64,000 nt of DNA, from assembly GCA_947492175.1 (NCBI GenBank), contig CANLMQ010000011.1:1-64000 (forward strand). The letters run 5' to 3'. The first letter of the stretch is position 1, and the number at the start of each line of letters is the position of its first letter. A program made the position numbers and the translations under genes. Positions 18,404-27,515 of the stretch are shown piece after piece. The stretch is from an uncultured Draconibacterium sp. Lineage in GTDB: Bacteria; Bacteroidota; Bacteroidia; Bacteroidales; Prolixibacteraceae. The notes beneath the pieces were generated by a model. The model had not been told where the DNA came from, ran no database searches, and saw nothing but the letters and a program-made list of their open reading frames with translations.

Positions 18404-20308
18404 ATGAAATTGAATAAGCATAAAATATTGATTTTGGGAATAATTGGATTACTGACATTCTCCTGTAAAAATCTGGATATAGAACCTGTAAATCTAGTTA
18501 CAGACGAAACTGTTTTTAGTAGTTCAAATGGGATAGAAGCCTATATGGCTGAGATGTATTTTAAACTGCCAATAGAAGATTTTCGTTATTCTACCCGGGG
18601 ATGGAACATGGCCAGGGTTGTAAGGGCAGTTAGTGGAGTAACTGGAGAAGCAGTTGGTCGTGATACTCCAATGAACCCAGCGCTTGCTTGGTTTCAGGAT
18701 GGGTATAAATTAATTAGAGACGCTAATGTCTTTATCGAAACTTTGCAAAATGATTATGCCGGCTTTCACGATGATGCTGATGTCAAGCATTGGCTTGGCG
18801 AGGCGCATATGATAAGGGCATTCGCCTATACGGCTATGGTAAAACGCTATGGTGGGATACCAATAGTAACCAGTGTTATTGATGACCCGGAACTTGCATT
18901 GATTCCCAGAAATTCAGAAGAAGAGGTTTGGGATCAGATTGCAAGTGATTTTCAGTATGCAATAGATAATATGCAGGGAACTTCTGCTGAAGGTCGTTTT
19001 AATAGGTACTCCGCAGCTGCATATAAGGCCCAGGCTATGCTTCATGCTGCTTCTATTGCAAATTTTAGTGATATTGAACTGGTTGATGAATTAAATGGTG
19101 GAGCTTTAGTTTGCGGAATACCAAGTAGCAGAGCAGTAGATTACTATACAAAAGCGTATGAAGCAGCGAAGTTAGTCGATGAAGGCGGATATACGCTTTA
19201 TATGGATGATTGGAAGAAAGACAATAATGAAGCACAATACAATAATTTTAGAAACATTCACAACAAAGTCCCAAATTCAGAATCGATTTTTGTTAAATAT
19301 TTTCGCTATCCTGAAAGGACTCACTCGTGGGATTTTATTTATGGTCCGCTTCAACTAACAAATGGAGGCTTGTCAGGTGGTATCGCTCCATCTTGGGATT
19401 TTGTTAGCATGTTTGACCGGATCGGTAATTTTGTTGACGAGAATAATAAGTATATCCTATATGACAACACATTGGGGCCATTTGTAAATGCAGAACCACG
19501 TTTGAGGGCAACAGTTCTGCTCCCTGGAGATGAATTTAGAGGAGAAGTTATCGAGGTTTATCGAGGGATATACACAGGAGTTTATCCTCCGGACGGATTG
19601 AGTAAACTTTATGATCCTAATGATAATAACAGTCAGTATGAAAAAAATACGAAATTATTGGTTTCTGTCAATGATATGAATCAGAGATACTATGATTTAG
19701 GTAATGGCGAAAAAATGCGGGCTGCTGGCTTAAGTGGTACCTACAATGGACAAAACAGGGGAACCAGAACAGGATTTTTACTTCGTAAGCTTCTTGACGA
19801 ATCAATACCTACTGTGGAGGTAGCAAACGATCGCTCTGAATCAGATTGGGTAGATATGCGTTATGCCGAAGTTCTTTTAATACGGGCCGAAGCTGCTTAC
19901 GAACTGAGTATGCTTGGCCAATCGGGCGGAAACTATATCGTTGAAGCTTTTGATATCATCCAACAAATTCGAAGAAGAGCCGGTGCAGATCTAATGATTT
20001 CACAAAGCGAACTCAACCGTGAAGTGATTCGCAAGGAAAGGAAAAAAGAAATGGCATTTGAACATGAGCCTTACTGGGATTTGATACGTTGGCGGACTTA
20101 TCATGTAGATTTTCCTGACAACCCAAAACGTAAACTAAAAGGAGCACTGGCTTTTTATGTTCCTTCAGAGAATAAATGGTTTTTTGATGTAAAAGGGACA
20201 CAGCTTGGTAGAGCTTTTATTTCGTTTACTAAGCAATGGTACTATTTAAGAATACCTACAGATCAAATTTCTAAGAATCCAAAACTTATCCAAAATACTG
20301 GGTACTAA
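18404..20308 (+). CDS. SusD/RagB-family glycan-binding lipoprotein
   Basis: 634 residues from ATG at 18404 (the frame opens at TTG 18395). A lipoprotein signal peptide ends in LTFSC with Cys21. SusD family features include WHLGEAHMIRAFAYTAMVKRYGGIPIV-like text in the N-terminal helical TPR region and the C-terminal block RRRAGADLMISQSELNREVIRKERKKEMAFEHEPYWDLIRW, which is diagnostic. It sits over the SusC barrel at the cell surface and delivers glycan. The gene is 11 nt downstream of susC and clearly co-transcribed. Confidence 0.96.
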   Translation: MKLNKHKILILGIIGLLTFSCKNLDIEPVNLVTDETVFSSSNGIEAYMAEMYFKLPIEDFRYSTRGWNMARVVRAVSGVTGEAVGRDTPMNPALAWFQDGYKLIRDANVFIETLQNDYAGFHDDADVKHWLGEAHMIRAFAYTAMVKRYGGIPIVTSVIDDPELALIPRNSEEEVWDQIASDFQYAIDNMQGTSAEGRFNRYSAAAYKAQAMLHAASIANFSDIELVDELNGGALVCGIPSSRAVDYYTKAYEAAKLVDEGGYTLYMDDWKKDNNEAQYNNFRNIHNKVPNSESIFVKYFRYPERTHSWDFIYGPLQLTNGGLSGGIAPSWDFVSMFDRIGNFVDENNKYILYDNTLGPFVNAEPRLRATVLLPGDEFRGEVIEVYRGIYTGVYPPDGLSKLYDPNDNNSQYEKNTKLLVSVNDMNQRYYDLGNGEKMRAAGLSGTYNGQNRGTRTGFLLRKLLDESIPTVEVANDRSESDWVDMRYAEVLLIRAEAAYELSMLGQSGGNYIVEAFDIIQQIRRRAGADLMISQSELNREVIRKERKKEMAFEHEPYWDLIRWRTYHVDFPDNPKRKLKGALAFYVPSENKWFFDVKGTQLGRAFISFTKQWYYLRIPTDQISKNPKLIQNTGY

Positions 20309-20324
20309 TTAAATGTTTAAAATT

Positions 20325-21077
20325 ATGAAAGATAAAATACTTAAATATAGTTTAATTGGCTTTCTACTTATATCTCTTAGTTCATGTTTAGAGATCGATA
20401 ATTATGACGGTCCTCAAGAAACTGTACTGGGGAAAATAGTTGATAAACAAGGGCGTCCTGTGTATGCAAACACCGGAAAGAGTTCAGTGCGTATAAAAAT
20501 GCTAGACTATGGATACAGTGAAACGCCAAGTGAATACTACCTTAACGTAAAAACAGATGGTACCTATATTAATGAAAAAATCTTTGAAAGCAACTATACA
20601 ATGATTCCGGAAGGACCATTTGTTCCTAACGAAGGACAGGAAAATATCTTTATAAGAGAAAATACGGAGGTCAACTTTGAAGTTGAACCATTTTTTGTGG
20701 TTGAATGGAGAGAACCTGCATTGGTTCCGAATAGTGATGGTACAGTTACTGCCAATATCAGAATAACCAGAGGAACCGACAATCCTGATTATCAAGAAGA
20801 TTTAAATCAGGTGTTCATCTTTATAAGTACTACACAATACGTTGGATCGAACCAATATGATCAAAGAGTAAGTGCAGTTGTAAGTGGCAGTGATGCGAAA
20901 AATTTATTAAATATAGATGCTTCAGTAAGTTCAAAAACTTCAGGTTCCGGAGAAAGTTTAGTGAAACTAAAGAGTGGATATACATACTACGTGCGTGTTG
21001 GGGTAAGAAGTAACATGGACGGAATAATAGCAGGTGCGTACAACTTAAGTGCTGTTAAAAAGTTGGTGATGCCTTAG
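20325..21077 (+). CDS. DUF3823-family lipoprotein
   Basis: About 250 residues. ATG at 20313 or 20325 are both possible; the second gives a compact signal peptide ending LISLSSC with lipidated Cys21. The text DNYDGPQETVLGKIVDKQGRPVY and GPFVPNEGQENIFI matches DUF3823, a two-domain beta-sandwich family found next to SusCD in Bacteroidota and presumed to be a surface glycan-binding protein. It follows susD within 5-16 nt and is the last gene before a hairpin at 21103-21127. Confidence 0.85.
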   Translation: MKDKILKYSLIGFLLISLSSCLEIDNYDGPQETVLGKIVDKQGRPVYANTGKSSVRIKMLDYGYSETPSEYYLNVKTDGTYINEKIFESNYTMIPEGPFVPNEGQENIFIRENTEVNFEVEPFFVVEWREPALVPNSDGTVTANIRITRGTDNPDYQEDLNQVFIFISTTQYVGSNQYDQRVSAVVSGSDAKNLLNIDASVSSKTSGSGESLVKLKSGYTYYVRVGVRSNMDGIIAGAYNLSAVKKLVMP

Positions 21078-21102
21078 CGTTTATGTAAAAAATAAATATG
21101 TT

Positions 21103-21127
21103 AGGACTGGAGGTTTGTTCCAGTCCT
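21103..21127 (+). terminator. Hairpin after the SusCD-DUF3823 genes
   Basis: AGGACTGGA and TCCAGTCCT form a perfect 9-bp stem with a 7-nt loop, followed by TTAACATTTTC. The T-run is broken, so it may act as a partial terminator or attenuator that lowers expression of the downstream sulfatase. Confidence 0.65.
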
Positions 21128-21381
21128 TTAACATTTTCTTAATCATAAGAATTCCTCGTGGCTCTGTACTCGGGGGGCTACAATTTTCTCCTTACAAGAA
21201 GGAATCTTAACACAAAATTTCGGTTTTGATCCTAAGGTCAAAATGATACCAGCGAAGTATCCCAAAGCCTGCCTCGGGAATAGTTGGATTCAAGAAATTC
21301 TTTTAATCTGTTTGAAATTATTTATTTTTTTGAGAAGATATTTTCAAAATGTTGGAGATACATGTTTGCAAAAATTAAAAA
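21128..21381. other. Non-coding stretch before the first sulfatase
   Basis: 254 nt without a convincing gene. The part 21149-21290 (CCTCGTGGCTCTGTACTCGG and on to CCTGCCTCGGGAATAG) is richer in GC than its flanks and looks like a remnant of a dispersed repeat. No promoter of the TAnnTTTG type was identified. Confidence 0.35.
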
Positions 21382-23238
21382 ATGAAACCAAAAAAATCTA
21401 TCAAATTAATTACCGCAGTTATTTTATTAACAATGACATTAAGCTGTGGAAAAAAGAAGAATGAGCAAAATATCGTTCCCAATGTACTAATTATTAATAT
21501 CGATGATATGGGTTATGGCGATATGTCTTGTCATGGTAATCCGGCATTTAATACTCCAGCTTTAGACAAATTATATTGTCAAAGTGCCCGTTTCTCCGAA
21601 TTTCATGTTGCACCTATGTGTACTCCAACAAGAGGGCAGTTGATGACCGGCAGGGACGCATTGAAAAACGGGGCAAGATGGGTGGGAACTGAAAATACCC
21701 ATCTGCGGACAGATTTCCCAATCATGGCGGAAGTTTTCAAAAATGCAGGATACTCAACGGGTATTTTCGGGAAATGGCATTTGGGAGACAATTACCCGTT
21801 GAGGCCACAAGACCGTGGATTTGATGAAGTAGTCTCTTTCCCTCAGCAGGAAGTAGGTACAGTAAATGATTTTTGGACAAACGATTACTTTGACGACACA
21901 TATTTGCACAATGGGGAACAGGAAAAATATGAAGGATTCTGCACAGATGTCTGGTTTGGTCAAGCTAAAAACTGGATTGAGAAAAAGCGGGAAGCAAAAG
22001 AACCTTTTTTTTGTTATATCCCTACAAATGTTACTCATGGGCCCTATTTTGTTGAGCAGAAATATCGAGATATGGTGGAAAACCAACAGTTAAGTATACA
22101 CCTTAAAACTTTTGTTGGCACGATGATTAATCTGGATGAAAATATTGGTAAGTTGTTAAATTATTTGGATGAGACGCGGCTAAGTGAGAGTACCATTGTT
22201 GTTTTTATGACTGACAATGGAGCTACAATGGGATATGGCTTACATAATGCAGGGATGCGAGGAACGAAAACTCAATTGTGGGAAGGAGGTCACCGGGTTC
22301 CATTGTTCATTCGATTGCCTCAAGCTTCCAGCAGTTTTAAGGGCAAAGATATTAAAGGTCTTGCACAGGTTCAGGATATTTTCCCAACCCTTCTTGATTT
22401 ATGCGATATTCAACCTGAGCAAAAAATTGAATTTGATGGTATTTCTCTTGAACAACAGATTAAAGGCAAAGAGCTAATGCCGGATCGTATTTTAGTTAAT
22501 CAGTTTCAAAGACGCCTGGAAATAAAAAAGTATGATGCATGCATTATGTGGGGTCCCTGGAGACTTTTAAATGCCATTGATGCTGACCCAAAAGAAACGG
22601 AGCACAAAAAAGCTATATACGAGGTAAGAAAGAAAAATTATGAAATTAACCTTGAGCTATACAATATTGAAAATGATCCTCATCAGGACAATAATGTTAT
22701 TGATCAGCACCCCAATATTGTAAAGAAGATGAAGGCTTACTATGAAAATTGGTGGGAATCTACCCGGAAAGGTAGGGAGACTTTCACACCTGTAGTTATA
22801 GGGAATAATGCAGAAAACCCTGTTGAACTGGCTGCAACTTCCTGGGCAGAAACTTATTTTACACAGAAAAGCCAAATATTACTTGGCCAAAAGAAAAACG
22901 GATGGTGGAATCTCCATGTTGAAACTGATGGAGAATATGAAATTAAATTAAGGAGATGGCCCAAGGAAACCAATACGCCATTATCAGGCATTGTTGGTGT
23001 TACATACACAGACTCTATTCCCTACGGACCGGGACAGAAAGGAGTTGCTCTGCCTATTGCCAGTGCAAAGATTAAAATTGGCAAAATTGAAAAGCAAATA
23101 AAAGTCGCCCCCGATGATTTGGCAGCTGTTTTTCAAGTTAAACTTGAAAAAGGACCAATAAAGCTCCAAACGTGGTTTTATGATAAGAATGGGAAAGAAC
23201 TTTGCGGGGCTTACTACGCGGATGTAAATAGAAAGTAG
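21382..23238 (+). CDS. S1-family sulfatase, lipoprotein
   Basis: 618 residues. The lipobox TLSC gives Cys22. The alkaline-phosphatase-like fold begins with NVLIINIDDMGYGDMSCHGNP (metal-binding Asp41-Asp42). The formylglycine site is Cys80 in C-T-P-T-R (80-84), and GKWHLGD follows. The C-terminal part (about 475-618) is an extra beta-rich domain beyond the usual arylsulfatase A-like core. It would remove sulfate esters from the glycan of this locus, at the surface or in the periplasm, after maturation by an anaerobic sulfatase-maturating enzyme not seen in this window. Its stop is 20 nt from the IS4 insertion, which separates it from the rest of the locus. Confidence 0.94.
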   Translation: MKPKKSIKLITAVILLTMTLSCGKKKNEQNIVPNVLIINIDDMGYGDMSCHGNPAFNTPALDKLYCQSARFSEFHVAPMCTPTRGQLMTGRDALKNGARWVGTENTHLRTDFPIMAEVFKNAGYSTGIFGKWHLGDNYPLRPQDRGFDEVVSFPQQEVGTVNDFWTNDYFDDTYLHNGEQEKYEGFCTDVWFGQAKNWIEKKREAKEPFFCYIPTNVTHGPYFVEQKYRDMVENQQLSIHLKTFVGTMINLDENIGKLLNYLDETRLSESTIVVFMTDNGATMGYGLHNAGMRGTKTQLWEGGHRVPLFIRLPQASSSFKGKDIKGLAQVQDIFPTLLDLCDIQPEQKIEFDGISLEQQIKGKELMPDRILVNQFQRRLEIKKYDACIMWGPWRLLNAIDADPKETEHKKAIYEVRKKNYEINLELYNIENDPHQDNNVIDQHPNIVKKMKAYYENWWESTRKGRETFTPVVIGNNAENPVELAATSWAETYFTQKSQILLGQKKNGWWNLHVETDGEYEIKLRRWPKETNTPLSGIVGVTYTDSIPYGPGQKGVALPIASAKIKIGKIEKQIKVAPDDLAAVFQVKLEKGPIKLQTWFYDKNGKELCGAYYADVNRK

Positions 23239-23249
23239 ATGATTAAAAT

Positions 23250-23258
23250 AAAAGATAT
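23250..23258 (+). repeat. Target-site duplication, left copy
   Basis: AAAAGATAT directly abuts the left inverted repeat of the IS4-family element; the same 9 bases follow the right end at 24692-24700. Confidence 0.88.
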
Positions 23259-24691
23259 CACTAGTGTCCGACTAAAACAAAAAAGAAGGTACTCCCTTTC
23301 GGTTTCCCTTCAAAGTTGTAAATTGATTTTTGCGAAAACATTTTACAACATGGCTAAAATTAATGAAATAAATTTTGTCGGACAGCCGATTTTCAAACAG
23401 ATTATCAATTTGATAGAAAAAGTCAACATATCATCGATCATAAAAGTGCACGACAGTGACCGTTATTACAAAGCTTTTAAGACCAGAACGCATTTGATTA
23501 CCTTGCTTTTTGGCATTTTAAGCCGGTGCGACTCTATGACCGAGATCTGTGAAGGGTTGCGGGCTTTGGGAGGGAAACTCAATCACCTTGGACTAGAAAA
23601 GGCACCTGCCAAGAGCACCGCTAGTGATGGATTAAGAAACCGGGACAACCGTTTTTTCGAGGATTTATACTTTGCATTGGTGGATAAATACAAGTCTTTT
23701 TTGTCGGACAGCCGAACATATGGATTGACCTTTAAGGAGATACTCTTAATTGATTCAACAACAATCCGTTTGTTTAGCGACATCTTAAAAGGTGTTGGCC
23801 GGAATCCCAAAGGAGATGGCAAAAAGAAAGGCGGGTTAAAAGTCCATATGCTTATTGATGCGGTACAGTCGGTTGGCCGGTTTGTTAAAATCACTGCAGC
23901 TAAAGTTCACGACAAAAACTTTCTGAAAAGCCTTGAGTTAATATCGCACAGTATGATAGTGTTCGACAAAGCTTACAATTACTATCACCAGTTTGCTTTA
24001 TGGACCACCCAGCAGGTTTATTTTGTTACCCGTCTGAAAAAGAATGCAGTTTATGAAGTTATTGAAGTAAAACGGGTGCATTACCGGAAAAAAGGAAAGG
24101 CAAAAGTGTTGCGTGATGAGATAATTGAACTCACGTATCATCCCGAAGATGAGAATGGTAAACGGCAAATGAAGGTTTACAAAAAAATCCGGTTGCGCAA
24201 AGTTTGTTACCAGGATGAAAAGAACAGGTATTTTGAGTTTTTGACTAACAATTTTGAGATCAGTGCAGAAGAAGTCGCTTTTCTTTATAAAAAACGCTGG
24301 GGCATAGAACTGCTGTTCAAGAAAATGAAGCAAAACTTCCAGTTGCACTATTTCTATGGAGAAAACGAAAATGCAATACGTACACAGGTTTGGTGTACAT
24401 TAATTGCGCAACTGCTAATGACGGTTATTCAGAAGATTGCGCAAACCAAGAAGGCATTTTCAGTTGTGGCGTCATTGATAAGAATACACCTGATAAGTAT
24501 GCTTGATATGGTTGAATTGCTTCGCAGTACAAACAGGGCATACAAAATACAGGTAGGAGAACCTCCCGGACAACTTCAGTTAAACCTGATTTAGCCAGGG
24601 GGTCTGTTTTGAAAAGAAAAATTAATTGCCCGTAAACAGGGCGTTACAGAGAATAAAAATTAGTAATCACGACTTTTGTCGGATAATAGTG
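23259..24691 (+). mobile_element. Intact IS4-family insertion sequence
   Basis: A 1433-bp element. The left end CACTAGTGTCCGACTAAAA and the inverted right end CACTATTATCCGACAAAAG form imperfect terminal repeats. It is flanked by 9-bp direct repeats AAAAGATAT and carries one full transposase gene (23350-24594). The intact duplication says it arrived here by transposition and not long ago. Removal of one repeat plus the IS restores an 18-nt gap between the sulfatase stop and the ATG of the next gene, so it interrupts what was one operon. Confidence 0.92.
23350..24594 (+). CDS. IS4-family transposase (DUF4372 plus DDE domain)
   Basis: 414 residues from ATG at 23350; the frame runs open further upstream to 23239, but that part crosses the IS end and is not coding. 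The N-terminal GQPIFKQIINLIEK region matches DUF4372, found in this IS4 subgroup. The RNase H-like catalytic acids are D135 (LLIDSTTIRLF), D206 (IVFDKAYNYY) and E320 in the YREK signature Y-x2-R-x3-E-x6-K (YKKRWGIELLFKKMK). The frame is uninterrupted, so the enzyme may be active. Confidence 0.95.
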   Translation: MAKINEINFVGQPIFKQIINLIEKVNISSIIKVHDSDRYYKAFKTRTHLITLLFGILSRCDSMTEICEGLRALGGKLNHLGLEKAPAKSTASDGLRNRDNRFFEDLYFALVDKYKSFLSDSRTYGLTFKEILLIDSTTIRLFSDILKGVGRNPKGDGKKKGGLKVHMLIDAVQSVGRFVKITAAKVHDKNFLKSLELISHSMIVFDKAYNYYHQFALWTTQQVYFVTRLKKNAVYEVIEVKRVHYRKKGKAKVLRDEIIELTYHPEDENGKRQMKVYKKIRLRKVCYQDEKNRYFEFLTNNFEISAEEVAFLYKKRWGIELLFKKMKQNFQLHYFYGENENAIRTQVWCTLIAQLLMTVIQKIAQTKKAFSVVASLIRIHLISMLDMVELLRSTNRAYKIQVGEPPGQLQLNLI

Positions 24692-24700
24692 AAAAGATAT
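24692..24700 (+). repeat. Target-site duplication, right copy
   Basis: AAAAGATAT identical to 23250-23258. Its last two bases are the first two of the ATG start codon of the next gene. Confidence 0.88.
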
Positions 24701-26876
24701 GAACAATAAATTTAAATTGTTGGGTTGGGCAATACTTTTGTCGCATTTTCAAGCCTTAGCTCAAGTGATTGATCAACACCCCAAAGAAAAAACAGTTTTT
24801 CAAACTTCAAATCCGTGGAAACCGACTGTTGATGTCCGTTCAGATGCAGCCATTATTTACGGGACACATGACAGGCCGGAAATGAGCTTTGAAGAGCGGG
24901 TACAAAGTTGGCGCGATAAAGGGTACTCAACACATTTTATGACAGGGATTGCCTGGGGAGCTTACTCCGACTATTTCACAGGCAAATGGGACGGACAGCC
25001 CCATTGGGATGAAGGTCAGGTGAACCAAAATGGCGATACAATTTGGCATGGCATGGTTCCTTACATTGTCCCATCAATGAGCTTCATTAAATACATGAAG
25101 GAGATTCAAATAAAACGTGTTATTGATGCCGGAATTGATGCCATTTACCTGGAAGAACCTGAATTTTGGGCACGCTCGGGATACAGCGAAGCTTTTAAAA
25201 AAGAATGGAAAGCATATTATGGATATAACTGGCGACCTCAGCATGAATCTCCAGAAAATACTTACTTATCGAATAAATTAAAATATCATCTTTATTACCG
25301 GGCATTAAACGAGTGCTTTACATATGCAAAGGAATACGGTAAAAGTAAAGGGATGGATGTACGGTGCTATGTACCTACGCATTCTTTGGTTAACTATTCG
25401 CAATGGAGAATTGTAAGTCCGGAAGCAAGCCTGGCTTCATTAGATTGTGTGGATGGATATATTGCACAGGTTTGGACAGGTACTTCGCGCGAAGCAAATT
25501 ATTTTAACGGAAAAGCTAAAGAGCGGGTTTTTGAAACTGCTTTTCTTGAATATGGTTCTATGGAATCTATGACTGCCCCTACGGGTCGAAAAATGTTTTT
25601 CCTTACAGATCCGATTGAGGACTGGCCACGGGATTGGGTGGATTACAAAAAAAATTACCAGGCAACTTTTACTGCTCAATTACTATATCCGATGATTGCC
25701 AATTATGAAGTGATGCCCTGGCCTAACAGAATTTACCACGGACTTTACAAAACAAGCAGAGACAGCGATAAAAAAGAATCGATACCTTCGTTCTATGCCA
25801 CTCAAATGCAGGTGATGATTAACACGCTGAACAATATGCCACTTTCTGAAAATAAAGTAAGTGGGGCAAACGGAATAGGAGTACTTATGTCTAATTCGTT
25901 AATGTTTCAGCGTTATCCTCAGCACCATGGATATGAAGATCCTAAAATGTCTAATTTTTTCGGTCTTGCTCTGCCTCTGTTTAAAAGAGGTGTTCCGGTA
26001 AAAACTGTTCATATTGAAAATGCAGCCTACTCTGAAACATGGGAAGATATTGATATACTTATTATGTCTTACTCGGGTATGAAGCCTATGGATTCCAAAT
26101 CTCACTCTCATCTTGCCAACTGGGTGAAAAGTGGTGGGACTCTGGTATATTGCGGTAGGGATGAAGACCCGTTTCAATCGGTTCAGGAATGGTGGAACAC
26201 TGGAGAAAATAAGTTTCAGGCAGCTTCAGAACATCTGTTTGCACAACTTGGCCTTAAAACATTTCAGGAAGGAGAATATCAGTTTGGTGAAGGTAAAGTA
26301 TGTATCATACGTAAAGATCCTAAAGAATTTGTATTGGAGAAAAACACTGATGATGTATTTATAGATAAAATTAAAACACTTTATTCGGAAACAATAACAG
26401 AAGAATTAGAATTTAAAAACCACTTTTCTCTAAGCAGAGGCCCCTACGAGATTATTTCAGTATTGGATGAGAATGAAGACAAAACACCTTATGTGATAAA
26501 AGGAAAGCTTATTGATTTATTTGACCCGGAAATTCCGGTAGTAAATAAGAAACAAGTGAACCCGGGAGAACAGGCTTTCCTTTATAACATAGGGAATGTT
26601 CCAAATCCCGAGGTACCTCAGGTTTTGGCAAGTGCAGGAAGGGTCTATGACGAAGAAATGGAGCCGAATCAATATTCTTTTACCGTAAAAAGCCCCTTAA
26701 ATACCACCAATGTGATGCGGGTGCTTTTACCTGAAGAAGCACAACAAGTTAGAATTACTGATGTCAAAGGCAATCCTCTGGAATTGAAGCAAAAAAGCTG
26801 GGACAAATCCAGTAAAACGTATTTCCTGAGTTTTGAGAATCAGCCGGAAGGTGTATTTGTTAAACTATGCTGGTAA
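24699..26876 (+). CDS. Putative glycoside hydrolase, GH42-like architecture
   Basis: 725 residues with a Sec signal peptide (cleavage near 21, QALAQ). No named family recognised with certainty. The N-terminal half (about 45-400) reads as a TIM barrel: GTHDRPEMSFEERVQSWRDKGY, then AGIDAIYLEEPEFW (145-157), where E152 or E153 after a beta-strand is a candidate acid/base, and ETAFLEYG, where E284 is a candidate nucleophile. Residues about 420-500 resemble the class I glutamine-amidotransferase-like trimerisation domain of GH42 (DILIMSYSGMKP, ANWVKSGGTLVYCG). Some beta-mannosidases (GH164) share this layout, which would suit the GH92 neighbour. Its ATG now overlaps the IS4 target duplication, so it has lost its original promoter-proximal context. 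Confidence 0.55.
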   Translation: MNNKFKLLGWAILLSHFQALAQVIDQHPKEKTVFQTSNPWKPTVDVRSDAAIIYGTHDRPEMSFEERVQSWRDKGYSTHFMTGIAWGAYSDYFTGKWDGQPHWDEGQVNQNGDTIWHGMVPYIVPSMSFIKYMKEIQIKRVIDAGIDAIYLEEPEFWARSGYSEAFKKEWKAYYGYNWRPQHESPENTYLSNKLKYHLYYRALNECFTYAKEYGKSKGMDVRCYVPTHSLVNYSQWRIVSPEASLASLDCVDGYIAQVWTGTSREANYFNGKAKERVFETAFLEYGSMESMTAPTGRKMFFLTDPIEDWPRDWVDYKKNYQATFTAQLLYPMIANYEVMPWPNRIYHGLYKTSRDSDKKESIPSFYATQMQVMINTLNNMPLSENKVSGANGIGVLMSNSLMFQRYPQHHGYEDPKMSNFFGLALPLFKRGVPVKTVHIENAAYSETWEDIDILIMSYSGMKPMDSKSHSHLANWVKSGGTLVYCGRDEDPFQSVQEWWNTGENKFQAASEHLFAQLGLKTFQEGEYQFGEGKVCIIRKDPKEFVLEKNTDDVFIDKIKTLYSETITEELEFKNHFSLSRGPYEIISVLDENEDKTPYVIKGKLIDLFDPEIPVVNKKQVNPGEQAFLYNIGNVPNPEVPQVLASAGRVYDEEMEPNQYSFTVKSPLNTTNVMRVLLPEEAQQVRITDVKGNPLELKQKSWDKSSKTYFLSFENQPEGVFVKLCW

Positions 26877-27027
26877 TTAGTTGCTTTCATGTAATGCATT
26901 AGTATTTCGAAAGTTATGAATCAACGATGTAAAAGAATTTCAACATTTAACGTTCCACCAGTGAATTTTGCGAAACGAGACCTGGATAGAGCAGGTAAAG
27001 GGCCCTGTTATAAGAGGTGCCACACTT

Positions 27028-27273
27028 ACTGGAGGCTTCTGGATAAATGACATTCTTCGGCAGCTAAGCGTTTTTGCCTATAACATATCGGTGATGATAA
27101 GCTAAAAGAGTGTCAAGTTTAAACGGCAGGAACTCTGGACGTTTATTGATTGGTTTATATTGGTTCCTGCCAAAATAACCAGGAGCAGACATGAAATGGG
27201 AATAAAATTATATGAACATCATTTTTACAAAACCGACTGGGAGGAGTTTGACAGGCTTGTTGAAGCGGCATAA
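27028..27273 (+). pseudogene. IS1380-type transposase, C-terminal relic
   Basis: One frame reads GGFWINDILRQLSVFAYNIS, VMIS, a stop, KSVKFKRQELWTFIDWF and ILVPAKITRSRHEMGIKLYE, ending at TAA 27271-27273. The order (Arg/Gln-rich helix with AYN, then a Phe-rich strand and PAKI-R) is that of the last 80 residues of IS1380-family transposases. An in-frame stop and loss of the rest make it dead. It sits between two genes of the polysaccharide locus. The remaining bases 26877-27027 and 27274-27515 hold no gene. Confidence 0.7.
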
Positions 27274-27515
27274 AAAAAAGGAAGAAAGAAAAAATATGAA
27301 GATCAATCCAAGAGTATATGGGTGAGGTTCGTTCTATTAGCGAAAAATATACAAACCAGAGGGCATTTTATGCCCATAAGACAAAGGATAAAATATTATG
27401 ACTGGAGTTAAACCAAATTGGCCACGATTAAATAGCTTTTGTCTTAATGCCGGTATTAAAATCGGCTCAAAAAAAATCAATTTGGATTTTTAAGAATAAC
27501 ATAAAAATAAAACTA

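Noticed and set aside
21243..21464. 73-codon ORF on the plus strand
   Set aside because: Overlaps the start of the sulfatase gene in another frame and has no recognisable features.
23239..23349. N-terminal extension of the IS4 transposase ORF
   Set aside because: It would start outside the IS and run through the inverted repeat; the ATG at 23350 fits the family start.
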